Source: JBKQVT01 sp052139835
GTDB taxonomy: Bacteria > Planctomycetota > Planctomycetia > Pirellulales > Thermoguttaceae
Assembly: GCA_052139835.1 (NCBI GenBank)
Contig: JBKQVT010000160.1
Span: 1 to 17,575, forward strand
DNA: 17,575 nucleotides
Direction: 5' to 3'
The notes below the pieces were generated by a model. It saw nothing but the letters and a program-made list of their open reading frames with translations, was not told where the DNA came from and made no database searches. The position numbers and the translations under genes are program-made. Below are positions 7,428 to 13,486 of this stretch, one piece after another (position 1 is the first letter of the stretch; every line of letters starts with the position of its first letter).

Positions 7428-7482
7428 GTGTCAGAGAACCGTTGTTTCGGGCGATTGCCCAGTGATAATGGTTCCTGGCACG
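7428..7482. repeat. Nested palindrome with GGGCGATTGCCCAG core, copy B
   Basis: This copy shares GGGCGATTGCCCAG, then GATAATGGTT and CTGGCA with copy A at 6472-6535, in the same orientation. Its outer arms (GTGTCAG-AGAACC and GGTTCCTGGCAC) pair imperfectly. It lies between the 192-residue gene and the Clp_N gene, so the two copies bracket the Clp_N gene. Confidence 0.8.
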
Positions 7483-7491
7483 CTTGCATGC

Positions 7492-8070
7492 TCATTGGTC
7501 GCTCTTGCCCGATCCGCTGGATTCCACACCCTCTTCATCGCGCTCTATCTGGCGACCTTTTTCGAGGAAGGACAACAACTCCCGTCTGCCAATTTCGCAC
7601 TCACTTTTGATTTTCCATTCTCCGTCTACGTGGAAGGACGCATACCAGCTATAGCGATCCGCGCCGGTGAGGTAAACCATCAGACTGCCAGCGCTGTTGG
7701 TCACCGTGTTTCCGCTATACCAGACGAAAGCGGCAGAGGCAGAAAAGCGGCTCAACGGGCAAGCAAGGTATGAACGCCCCGGCTGATCCACATGCAGGGC
7801 CTTTCCGGGGCCGTCGTATCGCCAGCAGCAACTCGTGGCATCCCACCTAAAGTGCTTCTGTGTACGCACCCGACGGGGCGTGAACGGCGGGACCTTCAAC
7901 TCCTTACCCGTCCAGCTCCAAAAGCCGCGCCATTTGAAGTCGAACCAATTGTCGGTCTGTACGAGAAAAACTTCGCGTGTTCCCAGGACGGCGAGAGCGC
8001 CGTTGATGATCGGCTGGATCAGGGTGAGAAAACCCGGATCGTCACCGCCCAAAGGGACCAACTTAATCAT
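7492..8070 (-). CDS. Hypothetical protein of 192 residues
   Basis: I do not recognise this family with certainty. The protein is rich in aromatic residues. It has the patterns REVFLVQTDNWFDFKWRGFW (about 33-52), KHFRWDATSCCWRYDGPGK, a central SAAFVWYSGNTVTNSAGSL and SWYASFHVDGEWKI, and ends in a charged tail (RRELLSFLEKGRQIERDEEG). No signal peptide or membrane helix is evident. The mix of Trp/Tyr and short alternating segments suggests a beta-rich fold. The ATG at 8070 has an AGGTGGAG ribosome site about 10 bases before it; a TTG at 8118 would add 16 residues without such a site. It lies downstream of the UPF0175 gene and upstream of the Clp_N gene. Confidence 0.75.
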   Translation of the reverse strand: MIKLVPLGGDDPGFLTLIQPIINGALAVLGTREVFLVQTDNWFDFKWRGFWSWTGKELKVPPFTPRRVRTQKHFRWDATSCCWRYDGPGKALHVDQPGRSYLACPLSRFSASAAFVWYSGNTVTNSAGSLMVYLTGADRYSWYASFHVDGEWKIKSECEIGRRELLSFLEKGRQIERDEEGVESSGSGKSDQ

Positions 8071-8130
8071 CGTCCGGCTCCACCTTTTGGCACTTCCATT
8101 GGGTACGGCGAGCAACAATCAGAGCGCATT

Positions 8131-8175
8131 CTATGCAATCACCGGCGAGGCGTTGACCACCCAAACGTCACTCAC
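8131..8175 (-). pseudogene. Stump of a DUF3368 (PIN-type) toxin gene
   Basis: A GTG at 8175 overlaps the end of the UPF0175 gene by 8 bases and begins a frame reading VSDVWVVNASPVIA before a TAG at 8131-8133. The pattern VVNASPxIAL is the normal N-terminus of DUF3368 proteins, PIN-like partners usually encoded directly after, and overlapping, UPF0175 genes. Nothing resembling the rest of the toxin was found in any frame before the next gene. I therefore read it as a truncated relic. The match is short, so confidence is moderate. Confidence 0.55.
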
Positions 8176-8419
8176 GGCCGGCTTCCTCTAAGGCGTCCTG
8201 CGCCGTGTATTGGAACGGCGACACGCCGAACTGCCCGAGTGCGGCGAGGAACTCCGTCCGGGAAAGGCCGGCAATCTTGGCCGCCCGCTCCTGAGAAACG
8301 CGCCGCAATTCGTACCATTTCACGGCGGCGGCCAGCCGCATCTCGCGCGCGAAATTCTCGGGGTCTGTCCGCAGCGCGGCCAGCACTTTCTCCGGCATGT
8401 CAAGCGTCATGTGGATCAC
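8168..8419 (-). CDS. UPF0175 family antitoxin-like protein
   Basis: The 83 residues fit UPF0175: a short N-terminal strand (MTLDMPEKVLAAL), a middle helix (FAREMRLAAAVKWYELRRVS), and the helix-turn-helix-like QERAAKIAGLSRTEFLAALG followed by FGVSPFQYTAQDALEEA. Members are usually proposed to be antitoxins of DUF3368 PIN-type toxins. The GTG start at 8419 is chosen because AAAGGAG lies 7 bases upstream, and because the promoter at 8459-8487 places the transcript start near 8452, ruling out the ATG there. The toxin gene that should follow appears reduced to a stump (8131-8175), so this may be an orphan antitoxin. Confidence 0.85.
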   Translation of the reverse strand: MIHMTLDMPEKVLAALRTDPENFAREMRLAAAVKWYELRRVSQERAAKIAGLSRTEFLAALGQFGVSPFQYTAQDALEEAGRE

Positions 8420-8458
8420 CGAATGGCTCCTTTCCTGAACGCCTCGCTTCATCCTCTT

Positions 8459-8487
8459 ATTGTAGCGGCCTCAGGAAACTTGGGCAA
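8459..8487 (-). promoter_or_regulatory. Promoter for the UPF0175 gene
   Basis: On the minus strand TTGCCC (8482-8487) is separated by exactly 17 bases from TACAAT (8459-8464). The transcript would start near 8452, giving a leader of about 33 bases with the AAAGGAG ribosome site before the GTG at 8419. Confidence 0.6.
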
Positions 8488-8499
8488 CGCAGGGAGCTT

Positions 8500-8568
8500 G
8501 GAACACTGATTTTCGCTAATCCTCGCTGATTGGCTCCATCAGTGTCGATAAGCGAGGATTAGTGTTCC
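8500..8568. repeat. Inverted repeat, AATCCTCGCT family, after the hsp70-like gene
   Basis: CTAATCCTCGCT (8516-8527) pairs perfectly with AGCGAGGATTAG (8551-8562). The outer GGAACACT (8500-8507) pairs with AGTGTTCC (8561-8568) if a 10-base insertion is looped out on the left side. It lies about 30 bases beyond the stop codon of the hsp70-like gene and just upstream of the UPF0175 promoter, so it may help end transcription. There is no clear T-tract. The sequence style is that of a dispersed repeat. Confidence 0.75.
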
Positions 8569-8600
8569 CGAAAACAGTCAGCGTGTTCTGACGCGGTTCC

Positions 8601-11600
8601 TTACCCCAATCGCAATCCCTTCGGCAGCGATTCGCCGAAGACCATGCCCTGCTCCTCGCTGTCCAAAAGGCCGCCCTCAAGAACCAACTCGACGAAATGC
8701 GCCGGGGCAGCTTGCCGCTGGAGCCAGCGGGCCGCGGCGGTGCGCAACTTCTCCGGCAGGTCGCGATAACGGTCGTCCGTCCGCCGCGCAAGCTGCATCG
8801 CCGCCAACAGGCCGGCCGAATCGCCCGGCGAAGTGCGCAGCAGGGCGTCGAGCCACTGGCCGGCCACGTCCGCCGGCACAACGGCGTTCAAGGGGCCATA
8901 AAGCGGGACGCGGGCGCCGAGACGGCCGATGGCCCAGACCATCGCCGCCCGCACCGGCTCCATTTTCCGCTTCGGCATCAGGTCCAAGAGGATTCCGCCC
9001 AACTCGACTTTCAACTCCGGCGGCAAGAGCTCGAAGGAGCCCAGCAGCCGCCAGATTTCCGCCGTTTCATGGGACGGAAAAGCAAAATCGCCGCCGCGGC
9101 CCTTGCCGGTCATCGACAAGCGGTGCAGGCCGCGGACGGGGCCTAAGAGCGGCTCGGCCAGGGCCTGCTGCTGGCCGGCCAACAGGCCGGCGCCCACCCG
9201 CCGCCAGAGAATCCAGCCTTCCATGCGGCAGGCGGCCCCGGGATGGGCCAGCTTCCCCTGCACGATCCGCCACGTCTCGGCCACCCGCCAGTCGTCCACC
9301 GCCAGCCCATAGCCCGGCCGCAGGGCGAAGCCGAGCAGATTGAGCCAGCGGGCCTCGTGGACCGGGCTGCGGCGCCGGCCGGCCTCGACTTCCACGAGCG
9401 TCTCCCAAATCCGTCGGCACAGCGAGGTGGGCCAGGCATCGCGGGCGATGCCCACCGCGGCGGCCAGCCGCTTGGCAAGCCCTTCCGGCTTGTCGGTTCC
9501 CTCGGGGCCGAAGGTGCCCTCGATCGCCGCGCGGCACTGGCGCCACACGGCCTCGTCGACGAAGCCTTCGCGTTCGGCCGCGGTCTGATGGGCCGCGATG
9601 TCGGTCTGCGTGGCCGAGCGGACGTCGAATTGCAGCCGCCAACTTCGCCGGCCGCCCAGTTCGCTGCACCACAGGTCCAGCGTGCCGATTTCCGTGAGCC
9701 GGGCGTGCAACTGGACGGAAATGGTCTCCGCCTCGCCCTTCTTCCGCGTTCGCAGCACGGTGCGGATCGGCGGCAGCGGCGTGAGTTGCTCGCGGTCCAG
9801 CGGCACCAGGTCGCCCGCCGCGTCGGTCAGCCGCGTGCTGGAAAAATAGAGCGGGAACTCGACCGGCTCGGAGACCAGCAGGTCGAAGCGCCGCTGGGTG
9901 AGGTCGATGTCGTGGCCCGGCTCGATCCCGGCCGGCGCCAGGCAGACGGAGCCGCCCATCCGCCGGGATAAACCCGGCGGCTCGCTTTCTTCGGCCGGCG
10001 GCTGGCTTTCTTCCGCCTTCGATTCCACGCCGATGTAGTAGCTGCGGGCCAGGCCGGCGGCAATCCGCACGCCCTGTCCCCGCCGGACCATGCCGTAATA
10101 GGCAGCGCCGCGGGCGACGGCCAGGTCCAACCGCTCGTTGTCCAGCACCACCGGCGACCAGCCGCCCGCGCCGTTGGCGAACCAATCTTGCAATACGTCC
10201 AACAATCGCTGCCGCAGGGCGGGGGCCAGGAACAGCCCGCCGTTGAAGAGCACCACGTCGGGCCGGGCCGGATCGCGGCCGGAGGAGGTGTCGCGGTCCT
10301 CGTCGGTGGCCGCGTGGCGATGGGCGGAAAGGAAGGCGGCCAGGTAGCGGGTCACCGCGGGGTCCGGGGCGTAGGGGAGGCCAAACTCCTGGAAGCCGGA
10401 ACTCCGCCGCTCGGGCTTGGCCTCCAGCGGCACGCGGGGGAAGAAGCCCTCGACCAGCAGGTCGTGCACTTCGCGGCGGGTGACTTCGAGTTGCCGCCCG
10501 CCGCCGATCAGCCGCGAGCCCGACCAGGGCAGATGGACCGTCAACTGCTCGGGGGCGTCGGCGCCGAGGAGGGTTTCCTTGAGCCGGCGGCAGGTTTGCA
10601 CGAGCATGGCCCAGTGCCGCGGCTCGAGCTTTCCGCCCTGGGTGCCACTGCTGGCTTGCCCAGCAGTGTTTTGTTCGGTGCCGGAGGCATCGGCACTGCT
10701 GGACAAGCCGGGCACCGACCGAAGGTTGGTCGTGGCACCCGCACCCGTCAGCCGCTGTTCCAGGTGATGGGCCAGGGCCAGGTCGAGGTTGTCGCCACCG
10801 AGGATCAAGTGGTCGCCGACGGCGACGCGGTGGAACTGCACCTTGCCGCCCTCGCCGCGGCGGACATGGATCAGCGTGAAGTCGGACGTGCCGCCGCCGA
10901 TGTCGCAGACGAGGATCTTCTGCCCCGGCTGGACCAACTGGTCCCAGTTTTCGCTATGGGCATAGATCCAGGCGTAGAAGGCTGCCTGCGGCTCCTCGAT
11001 GAGCACCACCCGCGACAAACCGGCCAGGGCCGCCGCCTTGACGGTCAACTCGCGGGCGACCTCGTCGAACGAGGCCGGCAAGGTGAGCACGAAGTCCTGC
11101 TCGGCCAGCGGAAACTTCGGGTAGCGGGCGTCCCAGGCGTTACGGACGTGGGCCAAATAGCGGGCGCTGACCTCCACGGGCGAGAGCCGCCCGACGTCGC
11201 TGGCGGCGTGCCACGGCAGCAGCGCGGCCGTGCGATCCACGCCGGCGTGGCAAAGCCATGACTTGGCCGAGTTGACCAACCGTCCCGGCGCCAGGGCCCC
11301 CTGGTCGCGGGCGAAGAAGCCCACGGCGTGGGAGGGCTGGTCTGGGGAGCGGGGCGATTTGGCCCGGCCGCCTTTGGCCGGGTCAACCAAAGGGCCGTCC
11401 CAGGGGAGCCGCAGGGACTGCGGCGCAAGTTCGCCCGCCGCCGGCTGATAGTGAAAGGAAGGGAGGGTCTCGCGGGCCTCGACCACCGCGGCGGCCACGA
11501 GCTGGGGGACGGAAAAGGTCCGCACCTGCCAGGGCTCCTCGGCCGTATCGACGAAGCAGACGGCCGAATTGGTCGTGCCCAGATCGAAGCCGACGACGTA

Positions 11601-11639
11601 GCGGCTCGCGAGTGGTGGTGGGGGGACTTGGTGTGTCAG
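8601..11639 (-). CDS. Large Hsp70/DnaK-like protein with extended C-terminal domain
   Basis: The N-terminal part is an Hsp70 ATPase: phosphate-1 motif GFDLGTTNS (17-25), EEPQAAFYAW (about 215-224), phosphate-2 motif CDIGGGTSD (245-253), GGDNLD (281-286) and the adenosine motif VLFNGGLFLAPALRQRLL (about 470). After a beta-rich region with PLYFSSTRLTD, the C-terminal half is a long, Trp-rich helical region. As I recall, this corresponds to the DnaK-related DUF3731 proteins, not to a classical substrate-binding lid. At about 1012 residues it is far longer than DnaK (about 640). No ATG, GTG or TTG lies near the expected N-terminus; the coordinates assume CTG at 11639, 5 bases after the spoVG stop (ATC at 11642 is also in frame). 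Two or three palindromic repeats lie in frame (10642-10739, 9961-9985, perhaps 11363-11382). Confidence 0.9.
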   Translation of the reverse strand: MTHQVPPPPLASRYVVGFDLGTTNSAVCFVDTAEEPWQVRTFSVPQLVAAAVVEARETLPSFHYQPAAGELAPQSLRLPWDGPLVDPAKGGRAKSPRSPDQPSHAVGFFARDQGALAPGRLVNSAKSWLCHAGVDRTAALLPWHAASDVGRLSPVEVSARYLAHVRNAWDARYPKFPLAEQDFVLTLPASFDEVARELTVKAAALAGLSRVVLIEEPQAAFYAWIYAHSENWDQLVQPGQKILVCDIGGGTSDFTLIHVRRGEGGKVQFHRVAVGDHLILGGDNLDLALAHHLEQRLTGAGATTNLRSVPGLSSSADASGTEQNTAGQASSGTQGGKLEPRHWAMLVQTCRRLKETLLGADAPEQLTVHLPWSGSRLIGGGRQLEVTRREVHDLLVEGFFPRVPLEAKPERRSSGFQEFGLPYAPDPAVTRYLAAFLSAHRHAATDEDRDTSSGRDPARPDVVLFNGGLFLAPALRQRLLDVLQDWFANGAGGWSPVVLDNERLDLAVARGAAYYGMVRRGQGVRIAAGLARSYYIGVESKAEESQPPAEESEPPGLSRRMGGSVCLAPAGIEPGHDIDLTQRRFDLLVSEPVEFPLYFSSTRLTDAAGDLVPLDREQLTPLPPIRTVLRTRKKGEAETISVQLHARLTEIGTLDLWCSELGGRRSWRLQFDVRSATQTDIAAHQTAAEREGFVDEAVWRQCRAAIEGTFGPEGTDKPEGLAKRLAAAVGIARDAWPTSLCRRIWETLVEVEAGRRRSPVHEARWLNLLGFALRPGYGLAVDDWRVAETWRIVQGKLAHPGAACRMEGWILWRRVGAGLLAGQQQALAEPLLGPVRGLHRLSMTGKGRGGDFAFPSHETAEIWRLLGSFELLPPELKVELGGILLDLMPKRKMEPVRAAMVWAIGRLGARVPLYGPLNAVVPADVAGQWLDALLRTSPGDSAGLLAAMQLARRTDDRYRDLPEKLRTAAARWLQRQAAPAHFVELVLEGGLLDSEEQGMVFGESLPKGLRLG
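9961..9985. repeat. Palindromic repeat inside the hsp70-like gene
   Basis: The plus strand reads CGCCGGG-ATAAA-CCCGGCG followed by GCTCGC. Its reverse complement is identical over 25 bases to the left arm of the intergenic element at 15029-15054. In the hsp70 frame it encodes SEPPGLSRR (about residues 551-560), directly after an acidic, proline-rich stretch, so it behaves as a linker. Confidence 0.8.
10642..10739. repeat. Compound palindromic repeat inside the hsp70-like gene
   Basis: The unit begins with the hairpin CACTGCTGG-CTTG-CCCAGCAGTG (about 10646-10668). It continues with an inverted, imperfect second copy (CACTGCTGGACAAGCCGGGC, about 10694-10713) and ends with GACC/GGTC complementary segments and GTGGCACC. 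In frame it gives a Ser/Thr/Gly-rich segment (about residues 301-334, including SVPGLSSSADASGTEQNTAG) just after the GGDNLD motif of the ATPase. Its GTGCCAC and GTGCCGGAGGCA segments echo the intergenic repeat at 5998-6108. Confidence 0.75.
11363..11382. repeat. Short palindrome in the hsp70-like gene
   Basis: CCCGGCC-GCCTTT-GGCCGGG has 7-base perfect arms. In frame it encodes DPAKGGRAK, about residues 86-94, in a part of the ATPase where the neighbouring SPRSPDQPS is also linker-like. This could be another inserted repeat, but a second copy was not seen here, so it may simply be GC-rich coding sequence. Confidence 0.35.
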
Positions 11640-11644
11640 GATGC

Positions 11645-12217
11645 CTACTCGAAGATGCCGGCGCCGAAGCCGCCGCGGGGGTGGCCGTCCTGGGGCTGCG
11701 CGGCGGGCACTTTGTGGGGGCCGCGGGGTTTCTCCGCCGCCTGGATCTGCGTCGCCTCGACGGCCGGATGGGGCGACCCCGCCGGCGGGGTCCAAGCCTC
11801 TTCCTGCTCGAAATCGTCGTAGCTGGGCACGTAGCCGGGCAACTTCGCCCGCGCCTTCTCCTCTTGGAAGGCGAGGATGACCCGCTGCTGGATCATCTCG
11901 CGGCAGGTGGAGTTGATGGGGTGGGCGATGTCGGCATAGAGCTTGGCGCGGCCGTCGTCGTCCTTGGCCGCGCGCTGCTCGCCGAGGCGCTGGCCGCACT
12001 GGTTGCAAAAGGCGGCGCGGAGGTGGTTTTTCGAGCGGCACTTGGGGCAATGCCCGGTGAGCTTCCGGCTGGGCATGGCCACGAACGGACCGCTGGTGCC
12101 TTCGATGATCTTCAAGTCCCGCACCACGAAGGCGTCGTCGAAGGTGATTGAACAGAAGGCCTGGAGTCGTTCTCCCGGTTCCTCCATGAGCTTGACGCGA
12201 ACCTCGGTGATTTCCAC
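11645..12217 (-). CDS. spoVG: SpoVG-family protein with inserted zinc ribbon
   Basis: SpoVG is a small nucleic-acid-binding regulator. The family core is split here. Residues 1-50 (MEITEVRVKL ... CSITFDDAFVVRDLKIIEG, GPFVAMPSRK) and residues 94-125 (YADIAHPINSTCREMIQQRV) match SpoVG. Between them lies a zinc-ribbon-like insert, CPKC-X10-CNQC (C57, C60, C71, C74). A further 65-residue proline-rich tail ends in GGFGAGIFE. Total length is 190 residues against about 85-100 for typical SpoVG. The GTG at 12217 is the start because AAGGAGG lies 6 bases upstream and the next residues are the usual MEITEVR; an ATG at 12238 has no such support. It lies 45 bases after ispE and directly before the hsp70-like gene. 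Confidence 0.92.
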   Translation of the reverse strand: MEITEVRVKLMEEPGERLQAFCSITFDDAFVVRDLKIIEGTSGPFVAMPSRKLTGHCPKCRSKNHLRAAFCNQCGQRLGEQRAAKDDDGRAKLYADIAHPINSTCREMIQQRVILAFQEEKARAKLPGYVPSYDDFEQEEAWTPPAGSPHPAVEATQIQAAEKPRGPHKVPAAQPQDGHPRGGFGAGIFE

Positions 12218-12262
12218 GAGCGGCCTCCTTGCAACCATCGCCGCGTCTCGATGCCGGCCGCT

Positions 12263-13171
12263 TCAGCGGCAAGTCTGCACAGCAAAGACGCTGCCGATCC
12301 CGGTTGCTTGTAAGCGTCGCGCCAGCCGTCGTGCCTGGCGGGCGTGACGACAGAGCCCAAAATACGATGTCCCGCTGCCACTCATTCCATGCCCCAACAG
12401 GTCCTGTTCCGCAAACGTCTCCCGCAGCCGCTTGATCCACGCCGACAACTGCCCCGCGGCCGGCTGCAAGCGGTTCCAAAACAGCCGGCCCGCCGCTGGT
12501 ATATCTCCGCGGCGGAGCGCATGCACCAGCGGCAGCACGCTCCGCGGCCGTTGGGCCGGCCGGCAGACGGCGTAAACTTCGGCCGTGGCCAGGCCAACCG
12601 GCGGACGCACTACGACGAAATTCAACGGTCCCAGTCCCGCGGCGGGCTCGACCTCCTGGCCGCGGCCGCGGCACACGGCCGCGCCGCCGGCGAGGAAGAA
12701 CGGCACGTCGCTACCCAACTGGGCGGCTGCCGCCCTCAACTCGCTCGGGGAAAGGCCCAAGTTCCAACCCACGTTGGCGGCAACCAAGGCGGCCGCGGCG
12801 TCGCTGGAGCCGCCGCCGAGGCCCGCGCGGGCCGGGATGCGCTTCACCAGCCGCAAACCGGCTCCCCGGCAAACCCCCGCCCGGCGGCCCAATAACTGGA
12901 CCGCACGCATCACCAGGTTTTCTTCTCCGCAGGGGATGCCGTCGAACCCGGCGCCGCAATGCGCGCCCGCGGCCGTGGCCGTTTGGCACGCCAACGTCAA
13001 CTTCCTGTCGGATGTCTCCTTGAAGTACAGGGTGTCGTACAAATCGATCGGGCACATGAGGGTTTCGATCTCATGATACCCGTCGGCGCGCTTCGCCAGC
13101 ACCTCGAAGAACAGGTTCAACTTCGCCGGCGCCTGGACAACGATCTCCACCGCGCAACGGTGGACTTGCAT
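12263..13171 (-). CDS. ispE: 4-diphosphocytidyl-2-C-methyl-D-erythritol kinase
   Basis: This kinase phosphorylates CDP-ME in the MEP pathway to isopentenyl diphosphate. The 302 residues show the GHMP-kinase layout: the substrate-binding APAKLNLFFEVLAKRADGYH near the start (K17), the ATP-binding loop PARAGLGGGSSDAAAA (113-128), GSDVPFFL with the catalytic aspartate (D155), and the C-terminal GMSGSGTSYFG motif. The start at 13171 gives the normal N-terminus; an AAGGA lies about 10-14 bases upstream. It heads an ispE-spoVG-hsp70 operon with a promoter at 13275-13303. An ispE gene upstream of spoVG also occurs in Bacillus, where purR and yabJ lie between them. Confidence 0.95.
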   Translation of the reverse strand: MQVHRCAVEIVVQAPAKLNLFFEVLAKRADGYHEIETLMCPIDLYDTLYFKETSDRKLTLACQTATAAGAHCGAGFDGIPCGEENLVMRAVQLLGRRAGVCRGAGLRLVKRIPARAGLGGGSSDAAAALVAANVGWNLGLSPSELRAAAAQLGSDVPFFLAGGAAVCRGRGQEVEPAAGLGPLNFVVVRPPVGLATAEVYAVCRPAQRPRSVLPLVHALRRGDIPAAGRLFWNRLQPAAGQLSAWIKRLRETFAEQDLLGHGMSGSGTSYFGLCRHARQARRLARRLQATGIGSVFAVQTCR

Positions 13172-13274
13172 CGTGGTGCATTCCTTGGTCTATCGTGCCG
13201 TCGTTTTCCAGAAGAACGGAGACTTGCTGAACAGCCGCGTTTCGAGGCAGTGACTCACACTCGACGCGACGCTC

Positions 13275-13303
13275 ATTCTAGCGGTCCCTTACCATCCCGT
13301 CAA
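13275..13303 (-). promoter_or_regulatory. Promoter of the ispE-spoVG-hsp70 operon
   Basis: On the minus strand TTGACG (13298-13303) is followed after exactly 17 bases by TAGAAT (13275-13280), a near-consensus sigma70 promoter. Transcription would start near 13268, leaving a leader of about 97 bases before ispE. The stretch 13172-13486 holds no gene; this promoter and the palindrome at 13430-13447 are all I see in it. Confidence 0.7.
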
Positions 13304-13429
13304 CGCAACAGCGCCCTTGGGTAGCGAAAAATGAGGAAAATTGACGGCCGGGAAGGGGGCGAGGTACGCAGAATGCGCAAACCTTACTACTTCAGAGGCA
13401 TACCCGGTCGTCGTGATGGGCCGCCACCG

Positions 13430-13447
13430 GTGACAGCTAGCTGGCAC
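13430..13447. repeat. 18-base near-perfect palindrome between ispE and the dedA-like gene
   Basis: GTGACAGCTAGCTGGCAC is self-complementary except for one mismatched pair. It lies 40 bases beyond the stop codon of the DedA-family gene and about 130 bases upstream of the ispE -35 box. It could be an operator or a hairpin at the end of the ilvE-dedA transcript; neither is shown. Confidence 0.4.
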
Positions 13448-13486
13448 TGCACCATCGGCCAGGGCACTCCTCAGACCGACGGCGCT

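Noticed and set aside
7403..7495. Upstream start for the Clp_N protein
   Set aside because: It would translate the repeat at 7428-7482 and lacks a ribosome site, while the ATG at 7402 matches the ClpC N-terminus.
8071..8130. Continuation of the DUF3368 toxin in another frame after the TAG
   Set aside because: I looked for a frameshifted continuation and found no sequence resembling the rest of the family before the 192-residue gene begins.
11640..12674. N-terminal extension of the hsp70-like frame to 12674
   Set aside because: It overlaps spoVG and ispE out of frame and reads as Arg/Pro/Gly-rich shadow sequence. The Hsp70 fold begins just after 11639.
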